DNA of 14,880 bases from JBGCED01 sp045106055 (GTDB lineage Bacteria; Pseudomonadota; Alphaproteobacteria; CBDDJK01). A program made the translations under genes and the position numbers. Position 1 is the stretch's first letter; the number at the start of each line of letters is the position of its first letter. The stretch covers positions 1 to 14,880 of the forward strand of contig JBGCED010000064.1 in NCBI GenBank assembly GCA_045106055.1, written 5' to 3'. The notes beneath the pieces were generated by a model. The model saw only the letters and a program-made list of their open reading frames with translations. It was not told the DNA's origin and ran no database searches. This document shows positions 7,181-14,825 of this stretch, piece after piece.

Positions 7181-8632
7181 TTAATGTCTTTTCTTTTTCT
7201 TATCATAAGGATTGTCCGCAGCGCGCAAGATCAAGCGAAGCGGCACACCTGGAAGTTCAAAATCATCGCGCAGCCGATTGACGATATAACGCTGATAGCT
7301 GTCTGGCAACAAATCAACCCGCGTTCCAAATAGCGCAAAGCTTGGCGGTCTGATTTTTATTTGCGACATATAGCGCGGCTTTGGTCTGCGTCCTGCAATT
7401 GCGGGCGGCGGGTGATGCAATAAAAGCTGGCGCAGCCAGTCATTTAATTTCCCCGTGGTTAATCTTGTGTGCCAAATGCGCCTTTGGGTATGGCAAGCTT
7501 CAATCAATGGCTTAATGCCTTTTTCTTTTTCTGCGCAAATCATCATCACTGGCACATCACGCGCTTGCGGCAGTGATTTTAGCAAGCGATCTTGCACCGA
7601 TTGCAAAATTTCATCCCTGCGATCCCACACCAAATCCATTTTATTAATGGCAATGACCAGCGCGCGCCCTTCATCAAGGATCGTGCCAGCAATGGTTAAA
7701 TCTTGCTTTTCCATGCCATCTTCTGAGGATAGCATCAGCATGACGACTTCGGATAATTCAATTGCTTGTCTTGTGCTGGCATTGGATGATTTTTCCAGCC
7801 CATCAACAATCCGCGCCTTGCGGCGAAGCCCTGCCGTATCCACCAGCCGCATCTGCATATCATCATAATCAACATTCACATAAATCGCATCACGGGTAAG
7901 CCCCGCCATCGGTCCCGTTAGCACCCGCTTTGCGCCTGATAGCTTATTAACCAAGGTGGATTTACCAACATTAGGCCGCCCCACAATCGCAAGCTTCAAG
8001 GGGGTTAATAGCAGCTTTTTTTCTGCTTCCAGCAATTCAGCTTCTTCCATTAAGCTTAATTTTTCCATGCCCGCATCTTGGGTTTTGGCAGCAACGCCCT
8101 TCATTTTTTCATCAATGAACGGCATCAGGCTTTGGTAAAGCGCGCCCATCCCCTCGCCATGTTCAGCAGAAATTGCAATCGGATCGCCAAGCCCCAGCTG
8201 ATAGGCTTCGGCTGCCCGCGCCTCTCCCATTGCCCCCTCGCATTTATTGACCACCAGCAGCACGGTTTTATCTGTTTTTCTAAGCTTGGTGGCAATTTCT
8301 TGATCCAGCGGGTGAAGCCCTGCTCTGCCATCCACAACCATCAATAAAATATCGGCAAATTCAATCGCTTCCATTGCATGATCGGTCATTAATTTGGCAA
8401 GGGTTTCATCGGCTTTTAATTCATGCCCAGTTGGATCAAGCCCTGCTGTATCAATCACATTGAATTTCAAATCGCCAATTCCGCCCTCCATCACCCGCCA
8501 ATCGCGCGTGACCCCTGGCTGATCATGGACAATCGCCAATCGCTTTCCGACAAGCCGATTAAATAAGGTGGATTTCCCCACATTGGGCCGGCCCATTAAG
8601 GCAAGGGTGGGATAGGGGGAATCAATATTCAT
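7181..8632 (-). CDS. der: ribosome assembly GTPase Der (EngA), tandem GTPase domains
   Basis: A 483-residue essential GTPase that helps assemble the 50S subunit. Domain G1: P-loop GRPNVGKST (14-22), DTAG (61-64) and a G4 box NKCE (129-132) in which Glu replaces the usual Asp of NKxD. Domain G2: GRPNVGKST (218-226), DTAG (265-268) and canonical NKMD (330-333). An acidic linker rich in Glu/Lys (about 185-208) joins them. The C-terminal KH-like domain spans about 385-475 and the protein ends in a basic KKKKRH tail. The gene begins 3 bases after the carA stop and abuts xthA. No good Shine-Dalgarno precedes its ATG, so it probably relies on coupling to carA. Confidence 0.98.
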   Translation of the reverse strand: MNIDSPYPTLALMGRPNVGKSTLFNRLVGKRLAIVHDQPGVTRDWRVMEGGIGDLKFNVIDTAGLDPTGHELKADETLAKLMTDHAMEAIEFADILLMVVDGRAGLHPLDQEIATKLRKTDKTVLLVVNKCEGAMGEARAAEAYQLGLGDPIAISAEHGEGMGALYQSLMPFIDEKMKGVAAKTQDAGMEKLSLMEEAELLEAEKKLLLTPLKLAIVGRPNVGKSTLVNKLSGAKRVLTGPMAGLTRDAIYVNVDYDDMQMRLVDTAGLRRKARIVDGLEKSSNASTRQAIELSEVVMLMLSSEDGMEKQDLTIAGTILDEGRALVIAINKMDLVWDRRDEILQSVQDRLLKSLPQARDVPVMMICAEKEKGIKPLIEACHTQRRIWHTRLTTGKLNDWLRQLLLHHPPPAIAGRRPKPRYMSQIKIRPPSFALFGTRVDLLPDSYQRYIVNRLRDDFELPGVPLRLILRAADNPYDKKKKRH

Positions 8633-8635
8633 AAT

Positions 8636-9856
8636 TTACTTTGCAGCATCCGCAGATTGCGCCATGATTTGCTGAAACCGATCAAATAAGTAAAAGGAAT
8701 CCTGCGGGCCGGGCGATGCCTCAGGGTGATATTGTACCGAAAAAATTGGCTTACCCTTCACCCGCATCCCCGCAAGCGATCCATCAAATAATGAAAAATG
8801 CGTTGGCTCAACCGATTCGGGCAAATTGTCTTTATCAACCACAAAGCCGTGATTCTGGCTGGTAATCTCAACCTTCTGGGTGGTTAAATCTTGGATTGGG
8901 TGATTCGCGCCATGATGCCCCAGCTGCATTTTTGCGGTTTTTGCACCAAGCGCAAGCCCCAACAGCTGATGCCCAAGGCAAATCCCAAAGATTGGCACGC
9001 CTGAATCAATCAAAGCACGAAGTTCTTGCTTGATTTCTTCATAAGTCGCCGCAGGATCGCCTGGCCCATTGGATAGAAATATCCCATCGGGCTTTAATGC
9101 TAAAATTGCTTCAGCGGAATGATCATAAGGCACAATTGTAACCTTAGCCCCGATTTGATCAAAGCAGCGCGCAATATTGCGCTTCATGCCATAATCAATG
9201 GCGACCACATGATGTTTTTTGGCATTATTTGCTGCAAAATCAGCATCGGGCTGCCACAAGCCGCCACCTGACCATGGGGTTTTATCCGCAATCGATACAT
9301 CGCTTGCAAGATCAAGCCCCTCAAGCCCTTGCCAATTTTTTGCCTGCGCATGCAAGGAAGCAAGATCAAACACACACTCTTTTTGATGGCTAAGCACCCC
9401 CTTTGGTGCGCCATATTGACGAATGCGCGCGGTTAATGCCCGCATATCAACCCCGCAAATCGCAGGAAGCCCTTTTGTTTCAAGCCAATGATCCAGCCCT
9501 GAAGATGCGCGGTAATTGGATGGCTTGGTGATCATTTCTTGGGCGATCATGCCCATGCAAACCACGCTGCCCCCTTCTTCATCTTGGATATTTGCGCCAA
9601 CATTGCCAATATGGGGGAAGGTAAAGCCGATGATCTGCCCCGCATAAGACGGATCGGTTAGAATTTCTTGATAGCCCGTCATCGCCGTATTAAAAATCAC
9701 CTCGCCAACGCGCGTTGTTTGTGCGCCCGCGCCATATCCCCAATAAACCGTGCCATCTTCAAGCACCAATACCGCATCCACCCCTTCTGGCTGCTGGGGG
9801 GGGGGCTGCTGGGGGTAATCTTGTTTATCTGTGCTGGATGCTGGGGATTGTGTCAT
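8636..9856 (-). CDS. carA: carbamoyl-phosphate synthase small (glutaminase) subunit
   Basis: The glutamine amidotransferase subunit that feeds ammonia to CarB for carbamoyl phosphate, the precursor of arginine and pyrimidines. In 406-residue numbering, the CPSase small-chain domain is about 26-170 and the class I amidotransferase domain follows, with nucleophile Cys293 (GICLGHQ) and partners His377 and Glu379 (QYHPEASPGP), plus LSNGPGDP at 262-269. An extra Pro/Gln-rich leader of about 25 residues precedes the usual start of the fold and contains a C10 tract. Two ATGs are possible: 9862 and 9856. I prefer 9856 because AGG lies 7 bases before it, whereas it would lie 1 base before 9862. carB is not next to it; der follows 3 bases later. 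Confidence 0.97.
   Translation of the reverse strand: MTQSPASSTDKQDYPQQPPPQQPEGVDAVLVLEDGTVYWGYGAGAQTTRVGEVIFNTAMTGYQEILTDPSYAGQIIGFTFPHIGNVGANIQDEEGGSVVCMGMIAQEMITKPSNYRASSGLDHWLETKGLPAICGVDMRALTARIRQYGAPKGVLSHQKECVFDLASLHAQAKNWQGLEGLDLASDVSIADKTPWSGGGLWQPDADFAANNAKKHHVVAIDYGMKRNIARCFDQIGAKVTIVPYDHSAEAILALKPDGIFLSNGPGDPAATYEEIKQELRALIDSGVPIFGICLGHQLLGLALGAKTAKMQLGHHGANHPIQDLTTQKVEITSQNHGFVVDKDNLPESVEPTHFSLFDGSLAGMRVKGKPIFSVQYHPEASPGPQDSFYLFDRFQQIMAQSADAAK
9796..9805 (-). repeat. C10 homopolymer inside the 5' end of carA
   Basis: The plus strand has ten consecutive G (ten C in the coding strand), flanked by two CAGCAG blocks and a second five-base run at 9811-9815. It encodes the PPPQ part of the leader QQPPPQQ. 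A one-base length change would shift the carA frame about 20 codons in. It could be a slippage-prone tract or a place where an assembly is unreliable. Confidence 0.85.
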
Positions 9857-9899
9857 CTTCATGCCTGCTTATGGGTTAAGATATTAAGGAATTTGGGTA

Positions 9900-9928
9900 T
9901 ATATAAAGTAATTTTTAATTTTGCGCAA
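9900..9928 (-). promoter_or_regulatory. candidate sigma70-type promoter for the carA-der-xthA-map-radC operon
   Basis: On the minus strand TTGCGC (9923-9928) and TATATA (9900-9905) are separated by 17 bases, about 45 bases before the carA start. This falls in the 86-92 base gap after the acetyltransferase gene, the only sizeable gap upstream of this six-gene run. The -35 matches the consensus only in TTG and the region is A+T-rich, so this is a candidate only. Confidence 0.4.
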
Positions 9929-9948
9929 TTTCAAATGCAGCAACAATT

Positions 9949-10476
9949 TTATAAATATGGGGATATTTCCCCTGCCAGCTGGCACAAATAATCAGATTGA
10001 AATTCATATCCCATAAAGGTTAAGGGCGATACAGGGCCTGGCAATATTAAATTTTCTACGGCTTCAACCGTAAAGCCTTGCGGCACATAATAGCCAGGAT
10101 CGCCCACGATCAACACGCCCTTAAAGCCTAAATTTTGAATGTTGCGCAGCCCTGCTTTAACCAAGGCGCGCCCAATCCCCTTGCCGCGCAAATTTGGATT
10201 AACCGCCAGTGGGCCAAGCAAGGGAAGCATCATGGGTGATTTTATTTTGCTTTCAATCAAAACGGGCCAGAACCTGATTGATCCAAGCAAGCTGCCCGTT
10301 TGATCATCCGCACAAGCAGTGCGGGCGACATAGCCCGTTTGCTTGATCGGCAGCGCTGTTTTTCTAAAATGATAGACGGTGCGTTTTTTTGATTCCTGCG
10401 CGTCAAAACTTAACGCCATTAATGCCTTAATTTCGGCATTATCGGCTTTTGTTTCTGGCTGTATGTTAAATTTCAT
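9949..10476 (-). CDS. GNAT-family N-acetyltransferase (YhbS-like)
   Basis: A 175-residue predicted acetyltransferase. The acetyl-CoA-binding motif A is clear: LGPLAVNPNLRGKGIGRALV, with RGKGIGRA at 97-104. A GDPGYY segment at 125-130 followed by a GF pair (134-135) resembles the YhbS group of GNAT proteins. The substrate cannot be predicted. Its ATG directly follows the gshA stop (TAAATG) and it has no ribosome site of its own, so it is probably translated by coupling to gshA and is the last gene of the metY-moeB-rsmE-gshA block. Family call firm; function unknown. Confidence 0.88.
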   Translation of the reverse strand: MKFNIQPETKADNAEIKALMALSFDAQESKKRTVYHFRKTALPIKQTGYVARTACADDQTGSLLGSIRFWPVLIESKIKSPMMLPLLGPLAVNPNLRGKGIGRALVKAGLRNIQNLGFKGVLIVGDPGYYVPQGFTVEAVENLILPGPVSPLTFMGYEFQSDYLCQLAGEISPYL

Positions 10477-11877
10477 TTATTCACAGCAAATGGATTGATC
10501 ATAAACCTTGGCGATGTTACCGCCCCACGCCCCATCAAAATCTTGCAACATGCGATCAGCAAGCGTTTTGCCTGTTTCAACAATATCTTGCAGTGGCTCA
10601 AGATAGCTGCGCTCGTCATTGCCTGAATAATTTAAAATCCCGCGCGCTGCCAGCCCTTGATTGGCAAGCTCAACCATCTTTCTTGCCAGATCATGGATTT
10701 TACCATGCGCGCTCACGCCATCAAGCCCATCCTTTGGGGCAATGGTTCTTAATGCTGCAACTTCTTCATAAGACCAATCCTTAATCCAATCATAAGCATC
10801 ATCCAGCGTTTTTGCATCATAAAGCAAGCCAACCCACAGCGCAGGCAGTGCGCAAAGATTGCGCCAAGGACCCGCATCCGCACCGCGCATTTCAATAAAT
10901 TGCTTGGCGCGCACTTCGGGGAAAGCCGTCGTTAAATGATTGGCAAAATCGGTGTGATTGGGCGTTCCTGCCATGCTGCCATCGGGCAGTTTCAGTGTGC
11001 CTCTTAGAAAATCGCGAAAGCTGCTGCCTGACACATCATGGTAAATATCGCTGCCATTTTGATCTTGGCGGTGGATAAAATACATTGGCACATCCAAGAT
11101 ATAATTGACCCAAGCACGATAAGAAAAATCATCGTCAAAGATGGTTTTTGGAATGCCGCAGCGATCAGGATCGGTATCTGTCCAAATATGGCTGCGCCAT
11201 GATTTATACCCGCTGGGGCGACCCTCAATAAAGGGGGAAGATGCAAAAAGCGCGGTTGCAATCGGTTGTAAAGCCGTGGATACGCGCATTTTTTTAACAA
11301 AATCAGCCTCGCTCCCAAAATCCAAATTCACTTGAACGGTGCAGGTTCTAAGCATCATATCATGCCCCAAACTGCCCCGCTTTGGCATATAATCGCGCAT
11401 GATCTTATAGCGCGGCTTTGGCATCCAATGAAAATCTTTGCGCTCAAGCTCGGGAAAAAACCCCATGCTTAAAATCTTTGCACCAATTTTGGAGGTTTTT
11501 GCCTTGATTAGGCTTAAATGGCGATTGGTTTCCATGCACATTTGATGCAAATTGGCAAGCGGCGCGCCTGATAATTCAAGCTGCCCGCCAGGTTCAAGCG
11601 TGATTGATCCGCCTTCCTTAATTTGTAATGCAATTAATTTGCCATGCTCGCGATAAGGGGTAAAGTCTTTATCTTCGGCAATTTCTGCCAATAGCGCGCC
11701 AATCCCTGGCGTGCCGTCATAGCTAAGCGGGCGGTTTGTCTGTGCATCAAGGATAAATTTTTCATGTTCTGCGCCAATCCGCCAATTTGCGGCGGGCTTC
11801 TCTCCTTGTTTAATAAATTCAATACAGGCATTTTCATCTGCGATTGGGCGTTCATCAAAGGATGCGGGTCCTGACAT
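10477..11877 (-). CDS. gshA: glutamate-cysteine ligase, plant/alphaproteobacterial type
   Basis: A 466-residue ATP-dependent enzyme joining glutamate and cysteine, the first step of glutathione synthesis in the cytosol. It belongs to the GCS2-type family shared by plants and alphaproteobacteria, not the E. coli GshA family. Visible signatures: IGAEHEKF (34-41), LEPGGQLELSG (94-104), MPKRGSLG (164-171), SWRSHIW (226-232) and EMRGADAGPW (329-338). Length fits (about 450-470). It ends SICCE, with two adjacent cysteines near the C-terminus. An AAGGA ribosome site lies 10 bases before the ATG. The gene follows rsmE by 21 bases, a neighbour order known in other alphaproteobacteria, and abuts the GNAT gene. 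Confidence 0.97.
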   Translation of the reverse strand: MSGPASFDERPIADENACIEFIKQGEKPAANWRIGAEHEKFILDAQTNRPLSYDGTPGIGALLAEIAEDKDFTPYREHGKLIALQIKEGGSITLEPGGQLELSGAPLANLHQMCMETNRHLSLIKAKTSKIGAKILSMGFFPELERKDFHWMPKPRYKIMRDYMPKRGSLGHDMMLRTCTVQVNLDFGSEADFVKKMRVSTALQPIATALFASSPFIEGRPSGYKSWRSHIWTDTDPDRCGIPKTIFDDDFSYRAWVNYILDVPMYFIHRQDQNGSDIYHDVSGSSFRDFLRGTLKLPDGSMAGTPNHTDFANHLTTAFPEVRAKQFIEMRGADAGPWRNLCALPALWVGLLYDAKTLDDAYDWIKDWSYEEVAALRTIAPKDGLDGVSAHGKIHDLARKMVELANQGLAARGILNYSGNDERSYLEPLQDIVETGKTLADRMLQDFDGAWGGNIAKVYDQSICCE

Positions 11878-11898
11878 ATTCTTAGATTCCTTATGTGA

Positions 11899-12684
11899 TT
11901 ATTCTTTGGTCATTATGTTTAAATCCCGAGGCGGCAATAAATCGCCATCCCCCCATTTGGCTTGCAATAGTGAAAGCGCATAAAGCGCAGCCGTATCCGC
12001 CTTTAAAATTCTGGGGCCAAGGCTAACAGGATGCACAAAACTTAAGCTGGTTAAATGTTCAATTTCTTCTGCTGAAAATCCGCCCTCTGGTCCAATTAAA
12101 ATGCCTGCTTGTGGATGTTTCGTCACTGATTCCATTATTGTTGGCAAGGCATTTGCAATCCCCGTTTCAATACAGGCAAAAAGCGGGCGGTCTTGATCCC
12201 AATTTTCAAGCAATTTTTGAAGCGTCGTTTCCTTGGACAAATGCGGCACATCAAGCCGTTCCGATTGTTCGGCAGCTTCCAATAATATCCGCTCTAGCCT
12301 TGTGGGATTTGGTAATTTTTGATTGCTATAGCGGGTTTGAACGGGGCGCAGGCACGCAATTCCCAATTCACACGCTTTTTCAATAATATGTTCCAGCCGA
12401 TTGCGTTTAATGACCGCAAAGATCAATTCAAACGCACCCGCACTTGCTTGCGTCCTTAAACAATGCTCAACCTTGACATTCGTTATTAATTTGCTGATTT
12501 TATTGATCTTTACCTTAAATTCGCCATCGCGCCCATTAAATAGCCGAATATGATCCCCCTCGCCCAGGCGCATTACGCGCGCCAGATAATGGCTGGCTTC
12601 TGGCGGTAAATCAAATATAGCATCAAGCGTTAAATCGCGATTGGTGAATAAGCGCGGGGTGGCGGTAATGGCTTTGCTGCCCAT
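11899..12684 (-). CDS. rsmE: 16S rRNA (uracil1498-N3)-methyltransferase RsmE
   Basis: A 261-residue SPOUT-class methyltransferase that modifies U1498 of 16S rRNA using S-adenosylmethionine. An N-terminal PUA-like RNA-binding domain (about 1-75) precedes the knotted catalytic domain, which shows AAEQSER (137-143), IGPEGGFS (197-204) and LGPRILKADTA (222-232), all typical of RsmE. I chose the ATG at 12684, which has AAAGGAG 9 bases upstream. The frame extends to an ATG at 12732, but the extra 16 residues (starting MQIYNPF) have no ribosome site, and their DNA forms the intercistronic hairpin and the Shine-Dalgarno. It lies 56 bases after the MoeB-like gene and 21 bases before gshA. Confidence 0.96.
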   Translation of the reverse strand: MGSKAITATPRLFTNRDLTLDAIFDLPPEASHYLARVMRLGEGDHIRLFNGRDGEFKVKINKISKLITNVKVEHCLRTQASAGAFELIFAVIKRNRLEHIIEKACELGIACLRPVQTRYSNQKLPNPTRLERILLEAAEQSERLDVPHLSKETTLQKLLENWDQDRPLFACIETGIANALPTIMESVTKHPQAGILIGPEGGFSAEEIEHLTSLSFVHPVSLGPRILKADTAALYALSLLQAKWGDGDLLPPRDLNIMTKE

Positions 12685-12693
12685 AATTGCGCG

Positions 12694-12700
12694 CTCCTTT
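12694..12700 (-). promoter_or_regulatory. Shine-Dalgarno of rsmE
   Basis: The minus strand reads AAAGGAG 9 bases before the ATG at 12684. This decides the start against the in-frame ATG at 12732, whose upstream bases (ATAGATTTATAA) contain no ribosome site. Confidence 0.8.
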
Positions 12701-12715
12701 TTAAAAAAACTGAAT

Positions 12716-12750
12716 GGATTATAGATTTGCATTTATAAATCTATAAATCC
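12716..12750 (-). other. intercistronic hairpin between the MoeB-like gene and rsmE
   Basis: A 13-bp inverted repeat with one bulged A (at 12745): bases 12716-12728 pair with 12737-12750, leaving an 8-base loop. It spans the MoeB-like stop codon (12741-12743). Six bases downstream on the minus strand is a run of seven T (12709-12703), just before the rsmE Shine-Dalgarno. It is A+T-rich and the T run is not directly attached, so it looks more like an RNA-processing, stability or partial-termination element than a strong terminator. Confidence 0.55.
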
Positions 12751-13511
12751 ACTTGGCACGCCTGACAAGCAGAAGATTTTGTAATTTGAATTTCATTAAA
12801 TTCTTGTGCCAGCGCATCATAAAGCAGCAAGCGCCCCTGCATGGAATTGCCAAGCCCCAATAATTCCTTGATAACTTCTGTGGCTTGCAAACTGCCCATC
12901 ACCCCAGCAATCGCACCAAAAATCCCAACCGTATCACAGCGCGACAACAGATTATTGGGCGGCGGATTTGGAAAAACACAGCGATAGCACGGCCCGCCAA
13001 ATTGCGGGCGATAGGTTGATAGCTGCCCTTCAAAACGCACAACGGCTGCGCTGACCAAGGTTTTTTGCGCGCGAATGGCGGCATCATTCACCGCATAGCG
13101 GGTTTGAAAATTATCGCTGCCATCAATGATCAGATCATAATTCGCGACCAGCCCATCAATATTATCAGCATTTAGACGCAGGCGGTGCGCCTCAATTTTA
13201 ATTTCAGGGTTAATAAGCGCAATCTGTTCGGCTGCGCTTTGAACCTTTGCAGCGCCAATGGTCTCGCTATGATGGATGATCTGTCTTTGTAAATTGCTTA
13301 AATCCACCACATCATGGTCAACAATGCCAATCGTGCCAATCCCCGCAGCTGCCAAATAGAGCAAGACGGGGGAACCAAGCCCCCCTGCCCCGATCATTAG
13401 CACTTTGGATTTCAGCAATTTCGCCTGACCTTCCTCTCCAACCTCTTTTAAAATCACATGCCGCGCATAGCGCTCCAGCTGATCATCATTAAGGGGATGC
13501 GGGTTGGTCAT
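12741..13511 (-). CDS. MoeB/ThiF-family E1-like adenylyltransferase
   Basis: A 256-residue enzyme of the HesA/MoeB/ThiF group, which adenylates the C-terminal Gly-Gly of a small sulfur carrier (MoaD, ThiS or relatives). Seen: RYARH (14-18), nucleotide loop GAGGLGS (41-47), DLSNLQRQ (70-77), DGSDNF (130-135), zinc ligand pairs CYRC (175-178) and CQAC (249-252), and a cysteine in SRCDTVG (Cys192) at the position of the conserved MoeB/ThiF cysteine. No rhodanese domain is attached, so it is the short bacterial form. It starts 5 bases after the metY stop. It may serve molybdopterin or thiamine synthesis; the metY partnership also allows a role in sulfur delivery to homocysteine (inference). No carrier protein gene lies in the window. 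Confidence 0.9.
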   Translation of the reverse strand: MTNPHPLNDDQLERYARHVILKEVGEEGQAKLLKSKVLMIGAGGLGSPVLLYLAAAGIGTIGIVDHDVVDLSNLQRQIIHHSETIGAAKVQSAAEQIALINPEIKIEAHRLRLNADNIDGLVANYDLIIDGSDNFQTRYAVNDAAIRAQKTLVSAAVVRFEGQLSTYRPQFGGPCYRCVFPNPPPNNLLSRCDTVGIFGAIAGVMGSLQATEVIKELLGLGNSMQGRLLLYDALAQEFNEIQITKSSACQACQVDL

Positions 13512-13516
13512 AAAGA

Positions 13517-14812
13517 TTAAGCCCCAGCTTTGTTAAGTGCTTGTTCAATATCAGCCAGAATATCATCAATATGTTCAATTCCGATTGATAAACGAATATA
13601 GCTTGCATCAACGCCCGTTTTTGCCTGTTCTTCTGCGGATAATTGCGAATGGGTCGTGCTGGCTGGATGAATGGCAAGGCTGCGCGCATCGCCAATATTG
13701 GCAACATGATATAATAATTCCAGCGAATCAATGAATTTCTTCCCTGCTTCCAGCCCGCCTTTAATGTGAAAGCCAACCAGCCCGCCTTTGCCATTGGGCA
13801 TATATTTATCCGCGCGTGCTTTTGATTCACCTTGCTTTAAGCTTGGGTGAATAACCGCATCAATTTGTGGATGCTTGCTTAAAAACTGGGCAACGGCTGC
13901 GCCATTTTCGCTGTGACGGGCAATGCGAAGCGGCAAGGTTTCAAGCCCTTGAATGGTTTGAAAACTGTTAAATGGGCTTTGTGCCGCCCCAAGATCACGC
14001 AGCAAGGTAACGCGCGCCTTTAAAATATAAGCAATCGGACCAAGCGGCTTTACCGCCTGTGACCATACCGCACCATGATAAGAATGATCGGGCTGATTTA
14101 AATAGGGCTGGCGTTCCTTAAAATCTTCCCATGGGAAATTACCGCCATCAATGATCATGCCGCCGATCGATGTTCCATGCCCGCCAATATATTTGGTGGA
14201 TGAATAAACCACAATCGCAGCGCCATGATCAAACGGCTTACATAGGATCGGTGCGGCCGTATTATCCATGATCAAAGGAATGCCAAATTTACGGCCAATC
14301 GCCGCAACTTCTGCGATGGGGAACACTTCCAATTTTGGATTGGGCAGGGTTTCTGCGTAAAAAGCACGGGTGCGATCATCAATCGCCCGTTCAAAATTGC
14401 TGGGATCGCTTGGATCCACGAACCGAACCTCAATCCCTTGATCTTTTAAGGTATTGTTAAATAAATTCCATGTGCCGCCATAAAGATTGGTAGAGGAAAC
14501 AATATTATCCCCCGCATGGGCAATATTTTGAATGGAAAAAGCGCTTGCCGCCTGACCCGATGCAACCCCAAGCGCTGCAACCCCGCCTTCAAGCGCGCTT
14601 AGCCGTTTTTCAAGCACATCGGTCGTTGGGTTCATGATTCGGGTGTAAATATTTCCAAGCTCTTTTAAAGCAAATAAATTTGCCGCATGTTCTGCATTTT
14701 GAAATTGATAGCTGGTGGTTTGATAAATGGGAACAGCAACCGCGCCCGTTGCAGGGTCTGCGCGAAAGCCTGCATGAAGGGCTAAGGTTTCAGGATGTAA
14801 AGAATTGCTCAT
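13517..14812 (-). CDS. metY: O-acetylhomoserine sulfhydrylase / aminocarboxypropyltransferase (MetY-like)
   Basis: A 431-residue PLP enzyme of the Cys/Met metabolism family that makes homocysteine from O-acetylhomoserine and a sulfide donor. Seen: YTRIMNPT (56-63, Tyr56 and Arg58 contacting PLP phosphate of the neighbouring subunit), SGQAA (85-89), MDNT (192-195; Asp193 faces the PLP ring nitrogen) and the Schiff-base lysine Lys207 in SSTKYIGGHG. Length near 430 fits MetY rather than the shorter MetB/MetC (about 380-400). The ATG at 14812 has GGAG 9 bases upstream; an in-frame TTG at 14827 lies within that ribosome site and is not the start. First gene of its block in the window; the 68 bases upstream are A+T-rich with no riboswitch I recognise. 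Confidence 0.95.
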   Translation of the reverse strand: MSNSLHPETLALHAGFRADPATGAVAVPIYQTTSYQFQNAEHAANLFALKELGNIYTRIMNPTTDVLEKRLSALEGGVAALGVASGQAASAFSIQNIAHAGDNIVSSTNLYGGTWNLFNNTLKDQGIEVRFVDPSDPSNFERAIDDRTRAFYAETLPNPKLEVFPIAEVAAIGRKFGIPLIMDNTAAPILCKPFDHGAAIVVYSSTKYIGGHGTSIGGMIIDGGNFPWEDFKERQPYLNQPDHSYHGAVWSQAVKPLGPIAYILKARVTLLRDLGAAQSPFNSFQTIQGLETLPLRIARHSENGAAVAQFLSKHPQIDAVIHPSLKQGESKARADKYMPNGKGGLVGFHIKGGLEAGKKFIDSLELLYHVANIGDARSLAIHPASTTHSQLSAEEQAKTGVDASYIRLSIGIEHIDDILADIEQALNKAGA

Positions 14813-14820
14813 AACGAAAA

Positions 14821-14825
14821 GCTCC
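14821..14825 (-). promoter_or_regulatory. Shine-Dalgarno of metY
   Basis: GGAGC lies 8 bases before the ATG at 14812 on the minus strand. It overlaps the alternative in-frame TTG at 14827 and so fixes the start at 14812. Confidence 0.75.

Noticed and set aside
8636..9862. Frequent word CAAGC on the plus strand (about 8 in this gene by hand count), considered as an uptake-type signal
   Set aside because: Most copies follow from frequent CTT and TTG leucine codons next to G or after GC in the coding strand, and they lack a fixed longer context or spacing.
12685..12732. Longer rsmE start at 12732
   Set aside because: No ribosome site; this DNA holds the hairpin arm and the strong Shine-Dalgarno for the ATG at 12684.
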